Made by a program: the position numbers and the translations under genes
Notes under the pieces: generated by a model
Told to the model about the DNA's origin: nothing
Seen by the model: the letters and a program-made list of their open reading frames with translations, nothing else
Databases searched by the model: none
Part shown: piece by piece, positions 42,878 to 50,867 of the stretch
Layout of the letters: each line of letters starts with the position of its first letter
Position numbering within the stretch: the first letter of the stretch is position 1
Assembly: GCA_963818225.1 (NCBI GenBank)
Contig: CAWFRO010000011.1
Coordinates: forward strand, 62,001 to 126,000
Reading direction: 5' to 3'
Length of the DNA: 64,000 bases
Origin: Palsa-504 sp963818225
GTDB taxonomy: Bacteria; Actinomycetota; Actinomycetes; Streptosporangiales; Streptosporangiaceae

Positions 42878-43282
42878 TTACGCCTGCTCGATGCGGACCA
42901 GGTTGCCCGCGGGGTCGCGCACGGCGAAGTCGCGGACACCCCAGAACTGGCTCGCGGGCTCCTGCAGCACCTCGACCCCGGACGCGGCGGCGATCTTGTC
43001 GAAGGTCGCGTCGAGGTCGTCGCAGCGGAGCTGGATCATGGGCAGCGTGCCCTTGGCGAGCAAGGCCGCGAGGATGTCCCCGTCCTCCTGCGAGCGGCCC
43101 GCATGCGGCTGCGACAACACGATCTGGATCTCGGGCTGGCTGTCAGTGACGAGGGTGATCCAGCGGAAACCGCCGTTGGCGACCTCGTTTCGCACCGTCA
43201 AGCCGAGCGTGTCGCGGTAGAAGTCAAGGGCGGCGTCGACGTCGTCGACGGTGACGTGCACGCCGCTAAGGGAAATGGTCAT
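42878..43282 (-). CDS. VOC superfamily (glyoxalase/bleomycin-resistance-like) protein
   Basis: A 134-residue VOC module: SLSGVHVTVDDVDAALDFYR, TLGLTVRNEVANGGFRWITL, PMIQLRCDDLDATFDKIAAA, FWGVRDFAVRDPAGNLVRIE. Ligand positions match the family. It starts ten bases after the AraC gene on the same strand, so the AraC regulator and the VOC protein form an operon. The AraC/VOC pairing commonly senses and removes a toxic small molecule; the compound is unknown. Confidence 0.88.
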   Translation of the reverse strand: MTISLSGVHVTVDDVDAALDFYRDTLGLTVRNEVANGGFRWITLVTDSQPEIQIVLSQPHAGRSQEDGDILAALLAKGTLPMIQLRCDDLDATFDKIAAASGVEVLQEPASQFWGVRDFAVRDPAGNLVRIEQA

Positions 43283-43292
43283 GGCACCGATG

Positions 43293-43760
43293 CTAGGCGG
43301 GCGCGGCGAGCGAATGCTTCTCCGAAACTGCTCTCTTCGCCGCGCCGCCGGCCCCCGCCCGGCGCGGCCGGGTCAGCACCATGGCCTGGCAGGCGGGCAT
43401 GCCACGAAGCTCGTCGTGGTTGCGGGCCCGGTACATGGACGGTGACTCGCCAACGAGCTCGGTGAACCGGGCGGAAAAGGAACCGAGGCTCGCGCAGCCG
43501 ACCGCGAAGCAGACGTCGGTCACGCACAGGTCGCCCCGGCGCAGCAGCGCCTTCGCCCGCTCGATGCGCCGGGTCATGAGGTAGGAGTAGGGCGTCTCGG
43601 AGTACGCCTCGCGGAAGCGGCGGCTGAAATGCGCCGGCGACATCAGCGCCGTGCGGGCGAGCGCCGGGACGTCAAGCGGTTGGGCGTACTCGCGGTCCAT
43701 CCGGTCGCGGGCCCGGCGCAGCCGGCGCAGCTCGTCGATGTCGGCGCCCGTTCGTCTCAC
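43293..43760 (-). CDS. AraC family transcriptional regulator, DNA-binding domain only
   Basis: A 155-residue protein that starts with RARDRMDREYAQPLDVPALA and has both AraC helix-turn-helix units: ARTALMSPAHFSRRFREAYS, ETPYSYLMTRRIERAKALLR, TDVCFAVGCASLGSFSARFT and ELVGESPSMYR. There is no N-terminal ligand domain, as in MarA/SoxS-type short regulators. It is followed ten bases later by the VOC gene. The C-terminal tail is basic and Ala/Arg-rich. Autoregulation of the operon is likely. Confidence 0.9.
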   Translation of the reverse strand: MRRTGADIDELRRLRRARDRMDREYAQPLDVPALARTALMSPAHFSRRFREAYSETPYSYLMTRRIERAKALLRRGDLCVTDVCFAVGCASLGSFSARFTELVGESPSMYRARNHDELRGMPACQAMVLTRPRRAGAGGAAKRAVSEKHSLAAPA

Positions 43761-44034
43761 GGGACACCAGCCCTCGACGGGTAAGGCTCGGTCTGCATCC
43801 GGTTATCCTGTCCTGACGTCACCGACAGCAACTCCTGCACCGGCAGTTTGCCTCCAGAAGGCCCGGGGTTCGGCGGCCGCGGCCGTGCCCCGCACGGCCG
43901 CTGGCTGCCACCCTTGTCTTCGACGATACCGGACCGCCCGGCGGGCACGCTTGAAGCGGCCCGGCCGGATCGCGATGCAGCGCCCGGCCGGCCCGCCAAG
44001 GGAACGCAGCGGTTCCCGGATCGCCGCGGAGAGG

Positions 44035-44088
44035 TTCGAGCCCGTGAGCTACGAGAAGCGGAACCGGGTCGAGCGGATAATCGGGTAA
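44035..44088 (+). pseudogene. Inverted scrap resembling the start of the enoyl-CoA hydratase gene
   Basis: The plus strand reads FEPVSYEKRNRVERIIG and a stop, five bases before the 3' end of the enoyl-CoA hydratase gene on the other strand, whose own N-terminus reads FELVSYEKNNRIAWVTI. The nucleotides also match closely over about 50 bases. It looks like a truncated copy in inverted orientation. Confidence 0.6.
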
Positions 44089-44093
44089 GGAGC

Positions 44094-44912
44094 TCAGCGG
44101 CCCTTCCAGTTCGGTGCCCGCTTCTCGGCGAAGGCCTTCGGACCCTCCAGCCGGTCCTCGCTGTTGTTTACGCGCTCGTACCAGGGCCCGTTGACTTCTC
44201 GCAGATGCTCCAGCAGGGTCACGCCGGTCGGCGGGGTCGGCGGGTTCATGTGCAGGTGAACGCCGTTCTTCAGCGCCTTGACGGCCAGCGGCGCGCACAG
44301 CTTCAAGATCTCGGCGCGCTTCTCCGCCTCGGCCATCATCGCGTCGCGGTCCGGCACGATCCACTGCACGAAGCCGATGCGGTGGGCCTCCTGGGCGGAG
44401 AAGTGTTCGCCGGCCAGGATGATCCACAGCGCGTTGCCGAGCGGCACGAAGCCCAGCTCCATGGTGTCCATCGAGTTGATCGGGACCAGGCTGCGCAGCG
44501 GCTCGGGCATCCCGAAGGTGGACTTGGCGGTGGCGATGCGGAAGTCGCAGCGGGCCGACAGCTGCATGCCGCCGGCCAGCGCGTACCCGTCGACGGCGCC
44601 GATGACCGGCTTGAGGGTCTGGCCGACCCGGCGCAGTCCGCTCTTCGCGGCCTGCGGTGCTCCTACCGCGATCGTCTGATCGCGCTCGGTCATCTCCCTG
44701 AGGTCGGCGCCCGCGCAGAAGGCCCGGCCTCCCGCCCCGGTCAGGACGATCACCAAGACGTCGTCGTCGTTGTCGGCTTCTTCGAAGCTGTCGTGCAGAC
44801 CGTTCTGCACCCCGGTGCTGAGCGCGTTCATCCGCGCTTCGTTGTTGATCGTGACCCACGCGATCCGGTTGTTCTTCTCGTAACTGACCAGCTCGAACGT
44901 CTTGGTGGCCAT
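44094..44912 (-). CDS. Enoyl-CoA hydratase/isomerase family protein
   Basis: A 272-residue crotonase: RIAWVTINNEARMNALSTGV, LVIVLTGAGGRAFCAGADLR (oxyanion loop), KPVIGAVDGYALAGGMQLSA (second oxyanion loop), RCDFRIATAKSTFGMPEPLR, APLAVKALKNGVHLHMNPPT. The Glu positions of true hydratases are not both clear, so isomerase or hydrolase activity is possible. Start ATG at 44912 after GAGGGGTTTCGTC. It is a single gene with a 690-base upstream gap. Fatty-acid or aromatic-acid breakdown is the likely pathway. Confidence 0.88.
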   Translation of the reverse strand: MATKTFELVSYEKNNRIAWVTINNEARMNALSTGVQNGLHDSFEEADNDDDVLVIVLTGAGGRAFCAGADLREMTERDQTIAVGAPQAAKSGLRRVGQTLKPVIGAVDGYALAGGMQLSARCDFRIATAKSTFGMPEPLRSLVPINSMDTMELGFVPLGNALWIILAGEHFSAQEAHRIGFVQWIVPDRDAMMAEAEKRAEILKLCAPLAVKALKNGVHLHMNPPTPPTGVTLLEHLREVNGPWYERVNNSEDRLEGPKAFAEKRAPNWKGR

Positions 44913-45602
44913 GACGAAACCCCTCAATGTCTCGAAGCATGCGCTTGCTCAGCACAATAACGACCGGCGCTGACGGCCTCAAGGGGTGCCGATGAAGGTG
45001 TTCGATGTCCATGAACGATGCCGGCGGGTCGCCGCGATGGCGCCCGGCGAGGCCGGGTGCGTTCATCGTGCTGTTTGTGCCTCGCCCACCTGGCTACTCC
45101 CGGCCGATGACCGGAGCACTCCCGGCCATCGCCAGCACCCCGGTCATGCCGGTGGCAAACGGCGAAATACGACAATAGGTCGGAATAGCTAGATGTAACT
45201 GTACCTGTACGGTCACATAAGGCCATTTTGTGACTAATGCCCTCACGTGCTGTTGCGCTCAGCGACCAGCAGACGGTGAATGGTGCCTGTAGCCGGTTCG
45301 GACGAACGGAGCCGCCATGCGTGGCACGAGGACCTGATGGTCAGCTCAGCCGCCCAGGCCCCCGTTCGCCATGGCGGCCCATTATCCCGCGGGGCCGCCC
45401 GGACCTGGACTCCCGCTAGGAAAGATGAGGCCGACCGGATGGCACCCGGAGTCACGCCGCCCGCTCGGACCACGGAACGCGATAGCTGCGCCGCCGGTCC
45501 GGCCGGCGCGGCGCGGATCGAGCAGATCCGAGGCGCGTGCACAGTGGTCCCCGGCTGCCTCGCTCTCCACATCCGCCCGACCGCCAGCGGCTGACGCCGA
45601 CC
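44913..45602. other. Large intergenic region
   Basis: About 690 bases between the enoyl-CoA hydratase (minus) and an MFS gene (plus). No gene is recognised. Around 45190-45235 there are two inverted repeats: ACTGTAC-CT-GTACGGT-like and GTCAC...GTGAC. They may be operator or promoter elements for either gene. Confidence 0.45.
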
Positions 45603-46901
45603 GTGAAGGCTGCTGCCCCGTCGCCGCGCGCCACTTTCCGCGACGTATTCGCGGTGCGCGAGTTCCGTGCTCTGTGGCTGTCGGTGATCCTATCTTCGGC
45701 CGGCGATCGTCTGGCCCTGGTTGCCCTCGCCGTACTGGTCTATGAGCGGACCAGGTCGCCGCTGCTGGCCGCGGTGGCGTACTCAGCCGGGTACCTGCCG
45801 TGGGTGATCGGCGGCCTGTTCCTCGCGGACCTGGCCGATCGCCGTCCGCGCCGCACGGTGATGGTGGCCTGCGATGCGATCCGCGCCGTGCTTGTCGCGG
45901 CGATGGCGGTGGGCGGGATGCCGGTAACCGCGGTGGTGGGGCTGCTGTTCGCCGCGACCATGTTCGCCTCGCCGTTCGAGTCGGCCCGGGCGTCGATCGC
46001 CCCCGGCATGCTGTCCGGCGAGCGCTACGCGCTGGGCACCGCGGTGATCCAGACCACCTACCTGACCGCCGAGGTGGCCGGCGCAGCCGTCGGCGGCGCC
46101 GCGGTCACCTTCCTCGGCGTACGGCCCGCGCTGCTCATCGATGCGGTCACGTTCGTGGCCTCCGGACTGCTCATCGGGCTCGGCACCCGGGCCAGGCCCG
46201 CCGCGGCCCGCTCCGTGACCGCGCAGGACTCGCCGCTGGTCCGGGCGGCCGCCGGGCTCCGGCTGGTGTTCGGCGACCGGGCCCTGCGCACCCTGGTGCT
46301 CCTCGGCTGGCTGGTGGTCCTGTACACGATTCCGCAAGGAATCGCCGCTCCGTATACGGCGCGGCTCGGCGGCGGCCCGGTCGCGACCGGGCTCGTGCTG
46401 GCCTCCACCGCGGCGGGCACCGCGATCACCACCCCGCTCTTCAGCCGGTTCGTCAGCCCTCGCCGACGGCAAGCGCTGATGGGGCCGCTGGCGGCCGCCG
46501 CCGGTGCCACTCTCGTGCTGACGGCCCTTCGCCCGGGCCTGGCCGTATCGCTGGTGATCTTCTCGGTTGCGGCCGCATCCGGCGCCTACCAGCTCGCGGT
46601 CAATACCGCCTTCGTGGTCAGGGTGCCGGATGAGCGGCGGGCTCAGGCTTTCGGCATCGCGAGCATGGGCGTCGTGGCGGCGCAGGGCGTTGCCTTCATG
46701 GCCGCCGGCGCTGCCGCTGAGCTGGTTAGCCCGGCCACGGTCATCGCCGCGGGAGGCGCCATCGGCGCGGTGGCCGCCTTGGCCCTGACGCTGAGCTGGC
46801 GCCGCGTGACAGGGCCGGGACGGAATGCGCGATCCGCAAGCTCATGCCCGGATTGGACGCAAAGAATTTGTCCATGCGGCCGGTGTAACCCGCGAGGATG
46901 A
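45603..46901 (+). CDS. Major facilitator superfamily transporter, altered C-terminus
   Basis: A 432-residue 12-helix MFS permease: FRDVFAVREFRALWLSVILS, LADLADRRPRRTVMVACDAI (loop 2-3 motif A), then helices through VVLYTIPQGIAAPYTARLGG and VSLVIFSVAAASGAYQLAVN. Start GTG at 45603. The natural end is probably near LTLSWRRVTG (about 46811); the last 30 codons (RNARSASSCPDWTQRICPCG...) overlap an antisense CbxX-type relic, so the gene has acquired a foreign tail. Proton-driven export of a drug or metabolite across the membrane is the family role; the substrate is unknown. Confidence 0.85.
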   Translation: MKAAAPSPRATFRDVFAVREFRALWLSVILSSAGDRLALVALAVLVYERTRSPLLAAVAYSAGYLPWVIGGLFLADLADRRPRRTVMVACDAIRAVLVAAMAVGGMPVTAVVGLLFAATMFASPFESARASIAPGMLSGERYALGTAVIQTTYLTAEVAGAAVGGAAVTFLGVRPALLIDAVTFVASGLLIGLGTRARPAAARSVTAQDSPLVRAAAGLRLVFGDRALRTLVLLGWLVVLYTIPQGIAAPYTARLGGGPVATGLVLASTAAGTAITTPLFSRFVSPRRRQALMGPLAAAAGATLVLTALRPGLAVSLVIFSVAAASGAYQLAVNTAFVVRVPDERRAQAFGIASMGVVAAQGVAFMAAGAAAELVSPATVIAAGGAIGAVAALALTLSWRRVTGPGRNARSASSCPDWTQRICPCGRCNPRG

Positions 46902-47240
46902 CCACGAGCTTGTCGCGGCCATCCCTCCATTACCTTGAGTAGTATATCGGCACATTCCTGGCCGTAATCCTTTGAATCGGACGAACGGTACAGATAATAC
47001 GCCTCGTCGATGAACAGGACTCCGCCCATGACGCGATCGAGGACACACCTCGTTTTCGGCGCGGTATGCCCGATAAACTCACCGACCGGGTCATCTCGCA
47101 GGGCACGCACGAGATGCCCCTTTTCCAGGTAGCCGAACTTCTGCCGCACCCGGTCCAGGTCGGCGAGCACCTCGTCGACGTCCGTTGCCGCGCGCCCGCC
47201 GCCCAGGGTGACCGTGGCGTTGGATGCAGTAACGCGCCTC
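46840..47240 (-). pseudogene. CbxX/CfqX-type AAA ATPase fragment
   Basis: The minus strand contains EVLADLDRVRQKFGYLEKGH followed by LVRALRDDPVGEFIGHTAPK and TRCVLDRVMGGVLFIDEAYY (Walker B region), then YRSSDSKDYGQECADILLKV. This is the middle of an ESX-EccA/CbxX type AAA ATPase. The Walker A region is unreadable, and after MEGWPRQ the frame shifts (ARGHPRGLHRPHGQ replaces the usual VVILAGYTDRMDKF). The rest of the gene is gone. It is fused head-on to the MFS gene end. Confidence 0.75.
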
Positions 47241-47397
47241 AGCCAGGGTCAAGCGCCGCCCGCCCGCGGTGGCCTGCGCCCCGGCCGCTTGTTACCGGGA
47301 CGTTAGGCGCGGTTACCGTGCGCCTTGTTGTCTGGCCTTCCGGATACTGCTACTTTTGGCTGTCCCGCAAAGACGACACGGAGGTATACGGGTTAAG

Positions 47398-47799
47398 ATG
47401 CTGCGCCGAATATTTGTCATTGCCGCCGCTGCGGCGATGCTCGCCATCAGCGCGCTGCCGGCTTCTGCGAGCCCGCAAACGAGCACGCATAAGCTTTCCT
47501 TCCCGCACGTCCACGGGATCTTCGACTGGGGCAGTTACGTAAAACATGGCTCGTATGTCACAATAAGCGTCTGCGCCGATGACACCTCGAAGCACGACTT
47601 CGCGGTGGGCGCGGTTATCATCGCGACGAACAAGAACGGTCGCCACTCTGGCAACCTCGGTGCGGTGTCCATCGGTCGCGGGCAGACCGTCTGCCGGTCT
47701 GGCCGCATCCCTTACACCTCTCACCTGAAGACCTACGTGTTCATCGCTAACAGCCACGGCTACATCACGTACCGCAGCCACGACAAGAAGATCTACTGA
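47398..47799 (+). CDS. Secreted small protein of unknown function
   Basis: A 133-residue protein with a clear signal peptide: MLRRIFVIAAAAAMLAISAL then PASASPQTSTHKLS (cleavage after about residue 25). The mature part is a beta-rich domain of about 108 residues (YVTISVCADDTSKHDFAVGA, GRGQTVCRSGRIPYTSHLKT) with two Cys that could form one disulfide. The ATG at 47398 has GGAGG at a somewhat long distance (13 bases). It is exported. No recognised family; possibly an antimicrobial inhibitor or surface protein. A terminator hairpin follows. Confidence 0.8.
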   Translation: MLRRIFVIAAAAAMLAISALPASASPQTSTHKLSFPHVHGIFDWGSYVKHGSYVTISVCADDTSKHDFAVGAVIIATNKNGRHSGNLGAVSIGRGQTVCRSGRIPYTSHLKTYVFIANSHGYITYRSHDKKIY

Positions 47800-47818
47800 G
47801 CCGGGGAACGTGATCTTC

Positions 47819-47856
47819 CGCTCGGCGGTCCGGCGCCACAGCCGGGCCGCCGAGCG
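47819..47856 (+). terminator. Strong hairpin terminator
   Basis: CGCTCGGCGG (47819-47828) pairs with CCGCCGAGCG (47847-47856), with an inner CCGGC/GCCGG stem. It lies 19 bases after the secreted-protein gene and marks the edge of the accessory region. Confidence 0.8.
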
Positions 47857-48125
47857 TAGCGGCCGGGCCGGAGCCGGGGACCGGCGCCTTTCTCAGCTGC
47901 CTAACGGTCCGTGGCCCTTCGCTCTGGGCCCGTTCATGTTCCGGCCGTCGCCGCATCCGCGGGGTCCGCGCTGCCTGTCACTTCGCATTACCCCCACGGC
48001 CCGTTTAGAATGAATTAACTGGCCAGCCGCCAAGGATTGGGATCGAAGCGGTAGCTATCGCCATCAAATGCGACAGCCTCAGCGTAGCCAGGCATTTCCG
48101 GCTGTCGGCAAGGTAGCGTCTGGGT

Positions 48126-49097
48126 ATGCGACTCGGGGTGCTCGACGTGGGCTCCAACACGGTGCACTTGCTGGTGGTGGATGCCCACACCGGCGCGCGC
48201 CCGATTCCGGCCTTCTCGCACAAGACCGAGCTCAAGCTCGCTGATCACCTGGACAACGGGGCCTCGCTGTCCCGGCCGGGTGAACGCAGCCTGCGCGACG
48301 TCGTAGTCGAGGCGCTGCGTATCGCGGAGGATAAAGGGGTCGAAGACCTCATCGCGTTTGCGACCTCGGCCGTCCGAGAGGCCAGGAACGGTGAGGAGGT
48401 CCTGGCCAGGATCCGGGCCCAGACCGGTGCGCAGATCAACGTGATGACCGGCGACGAAGAGGCCCGGCTGACGTTCCTGGCGGCCCGGCGCTGGTTCGGC
48501 TGGTCGTCGGGTCGGCTGCTGGTTATCGACATCGGCGGCGGGTCGCTGGAGGTCGCCTCGGGCATGGACGAGGAACCGGACGTGGTGGCCTCGCTGCCGC
48601 TGGGGGCCAACCGGCTGACCAGGGACTGGCTCAGGGGCGACCCGCCGGCCGCGGCGGACGTCCGCCGCCTGCGCAAATACGTGCGGGCCCAGATCGCACG
48701 CGAGGTCGGCGGCGTGCTCCGGCAAGGACCGCCAGATCACGTGGTGGGGACCTCGAAGACCTTCCGCCAGCTGGCCAGGATCGCCGGTGCGGCCCCGTCC
48801 GGCGAGGGCCCGTACGTCAAGCGGGTCCTGAATCGCGCCGACGTCGCCGCGCTAGCCGAACGCCTGCCCCGGATGTCGCAGGCCGAACGGGCCAAGCTGC
48901 CCGGCGTCTCGGCGAGCCGGATGGCCCAGCTCCCCGCGGGCGCCCTCGTGGCCGATGCCATCGTCGACCTGCTGGAGGTCGATCAGCTGGAACTTTGCCC
49001 ATGGGCGCTGCGCGAGGGCGTCATCCTGAGGCGCCTGGACATGCTCGCCCTGGGCCTCGAGGATGACAACACCCGGCCTGCGGCGGCTTCCCGTTAG
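48126..49097 (+). CDS. ppx: Exopolyphosphatase / Ppx-GppA family phosphatase
   Basis: A 323-residue ASKHA-fold enzyme: GVLDVGSNTVHLLVVDAHTG (phosphate 1 loop), FATSAVREARNGEEVL, GDEEARLTFLAARRWF, LLVIDIGGGSLEVASG (phosphate 2 loop), LPLGANRLTRDWLRGD. It removes terminal phosphate from polyphosphate or pppGpp. It is short for the family and lacks the C-terminal HD domain, like actinobacterial Ppx1. The ATG start has no strong ribosome binding site. It converges with the DivIVA-like gene, overlapping by four bases at the ends. Confidence 0.92.
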   Translation: MRLGVLDVGSNTVHLLVVDAHTGARPIPAFSHKTELKLADHLDNGASLSRPGERSLRDVVVEALRIAEDKGVEDLIAFATSAVREARNGEEVLARIRAQTGAQINVMTGDEEARLTFLAARRWFGWSSGRLLVIDIGGGSLEVASGMDEEPDVVASLPLGANRLTRDWLRGDPPAAADVRRLRKYVRAQIAREVGGVLRQGPPDHVVGTSKTFRQLARIAGAAPSGEGPYVKRVLNRADVAALAERLPRMSQAERAKLPGVSASRMAQLPAGALVADAIVDLLEVDQLELCPWALREGVILRRLDMLALGLEDDNTRPAAASR

Positions 49098-50248
49098 TTG
49101 TCGCTGCCCGGAACGAGGCGGACGCCTTCGGGGTGCTCGCCGGTGGCGAGCGCATCAGCCCGGGCCGACGCGCGCTTGTCCTGGGACGACGCGGGACCCT
49201 GAGCTGCCTGCGGCGCCGGCGAAGACGACTTGGCGCCCTGCGGCGCCGGCGAAGACGGCTGGGCCGGGGTCGCGCCGGCCGGACGCGACGACCCCGCGCC
49301 GGCTGGCGGCTGGGCGGCCGGGCGCGCAGCGCCGCCTGCATTGTTCGGCTCGCCCGGCCCCTTGGCCGCGGACGGCCCGGTCGAGGACGCTGCGCCGGTC
49401 GAGGACGCTGCGCCGGTCGAGGACGCTGCGCCGGTCGAGGACGCCGGCCCGCCGGGGCCCGCGACGGCCGGGCGGGCCGGCGCCGCGGACTCAGCCGACG
49501 CGATCGCCTTCGCCGAAGCCTGGTCGACCTCCTCCTCGAGCGACATGCGGGACGTTTCCGCCGCGACGAGCGAGGACACCCCGTCGAGGATGTCGGTGAG
49601 CCGCTTGATGGTGTCCGCGTGCCGGGTGGACAGCAGGTTCAGGCGGCGCTCCGCCCCATCGTGGATGGCGGTCGCGCGCGCCGTGGCCTCGTCGAGCGCC
49701 TTCTTGGCCTGTGCCTTGGCGCTGGCCAGTGCCGCCTCGGACTTCTTCCTCGCCTCGGACGTGGTGTTCTCGGCCTCGGTGCGGGCCGCGGTGACCGTCT
49801 TTTCCGCCTCAGCCCGAGCCGACGTGATCGCCCGCTCCGCCTGCTCCTGGGCTGCGGTCAGCATCCGCTCGGCCTGCTCGCGGGCTTCGGAGCGGGCCTT
49901 GTCCGCTTCCTGCTGGGCGTCGTTGCGCTGCCGGGCGATGTCTTCGTGGGCCCTGGTTTTCTGGGACCGCGCCTCGTCGTCGGCCAGCTTCAGTATCTGG
50001 GCGATGCGCTCGCTTACTTCCTCGTGCGCGGGCTTGGCGCCGAGCGCCTGCTGGCGGGCCGTGGCCAGGTCGCGGCGGAGTTCCTCCCCCTCGTCCAGGG
50101 CCCGGGCCAGGCGCTGCTCCAGATCCCGGATCTGGCTGCGGCAGCGTGCGATGAACTCGTCCACCTGGCGGCGGCTGTACCCGCGCATCTGCATTTCGAA
50201 TGCATCTTCGTGAACGAGGTTCGGCAGGAGATCGCTATTGTCATTCAT
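49094..50248 (-). CDS. DivIVA-like coiled-coil protein
   Basis: A 384-residue protein. The N-terminal FEMQMRGYSRRQVDEFIARC is a DivIVA-type membrane-binding start. A long coiled coil follows, of Ala/Glu/Arg-rich heptads (residues about 40-190, AREQAERMLTAAQEQAERAI...), like Streptomyces FilP/Scy-type cytoskeletal proteins. The C-terminal 150 residues are low-complexity Ala/Ser/Pro-rich. It contains four SSTGAA-type repeats (49377-49448) and Gln/Pro-rich runs. It probably organises polar growth or the cell envelope. ATG at 50248. It has a four-base tail overlap with ppx. Confidence 0.85.
   Translation of the reverse strand: MNDNSDLLPNLVHEDAFEMQMRGYSRRQVDEFIARCRSQIRDLEQRLARALDEGEELRRDLATARQQALGAKPAHEEVSERIAQILKLADDEARSQKTRAHEDIARQRNDAQQEADKARSEAREQAERMLTAAQEQAERAITSARAEAEKTVTAARTEAENTTSEARKKSEAALASAKAQAKKALDEATARATAIHDGAERRLNLLSTRHADTIKRLTDILDGVSSLVAAETSRMSLEEEVDQASAKAIASAESAAPARPAVAGPGGPASSTGAASSTGAASSTGAASSTGPSAAKGPGEPNNAGGAARPAAQPPAGAGSSRPAGATPAQPSSPAPQGAKSSSPAPQAAQGPASSQDKRASARADALATGEHPEGVRLVPGSDN
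49377..49448. repeat. 18-base tandem repeat in the DivIVA-like gene
   Basis: CCGGTCGAGGACGCTGCG is repeated in four units of 18 bases (the last one diverges at its end). On the minus strand it encodes SSTGAA repeats in a disordered region, so copy number may vary between strains. Confidence 0.9.
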
Positions 50249-50654
50249 GGCTTTCCGAGATCAAGTAGTCCGAAATAAGCGGGAAGTTACGGGCGTCCGG
50301 AGGCTAGCGGTGCGAGTGAGAGGCAGAACCGCCTTGGAGACGAGCGGGACCACTACTTCGTAGTATGCGTGCTCAGGACGGGCGGACGGGCCGTACGAGC
50401 ATGACTCTTGTCGGTCGTCACTGCCCTCGCAACCGAAACGAACTAGTGTCCAAATTTATCCCTACCTGTCCGGTATGCTCCTAATTACGGTATGTAAGAG
50501 TTTTGGGCAGAGATGCCCGTGTGGCCCGTGTGACACGCCTTACCAGATTGGCGGCAACTGTGCCGCGGTTTCGTGGAATCGTTACCGTATGACTGGGTAA
50601 AACCGCACGTGAAGATGATAGGCGAATGGCCCTGATGGGTCATGCGGAGGAGCA
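50249..50654. other. Divergent promoter region
   Basis: About 400 bases of lower GC between the DivIVA-like gene and the small gene at 50655. No gene is recognised. The strings ATTACGGTATG (50485 region) and GTTACCGTATG (50580 region) recur about 95 bases apart and may be promoter or operator elements. Confidence 0.45.
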
Positions 50655-50867
50655 GTGTCGGCACGTAACCTGGGCCCCAAGGCAACGGAGTCGCGATCAG
50701 CGCCGGAGGTGAGCACGATTCCCAGGCAGTTGGACCTTCGTGTCCAGGATGCCGTCGCCCTGGACGAGATCGAGCTCTACGCCGAGGTGCTGAGCGCGGT
50801 GGCGGCTGCCGATCGGCCGCTGACCGCCGCCGAACTTGACGCAGCGCTCGGTATCCGGGGCAGCTAA
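50655..50867 (+). CDS. Small acidic protein upstream of mshD
   Basis: A 70-residue protein: MSARNLGPKATESRSAPEVS, TIPRQLDLRVQDAVALDEIE, LYAEVLSAVAAADRPLTAAE, LDAALGIRGS. The second half (DEIELYAEVLSAVAAADRPL) looks like a conserved helical module found in small actinobacterial proteins. GTG start with GGAGGAGCA immediately upstream. Its last codons overlap the 3' end of mshD on the other strand by four bases. The function is unknown. Confidence 0.7.
   Translation: MSARNLGPKATESRSAPEVSTIPRQLDLRVQDAVALDEIELYAEVLSAVAAADRPLTAAELDAALGIRGS

Noticed and set aside
49133..50278. Long open frames on the plus strand opposite the DivIVA-like gene
   Set aside because: They are the usual open antisense frames of a high-GC coiled-coil gene; no domain is seen in them, and the minus-strand frame has the family N-terminus.
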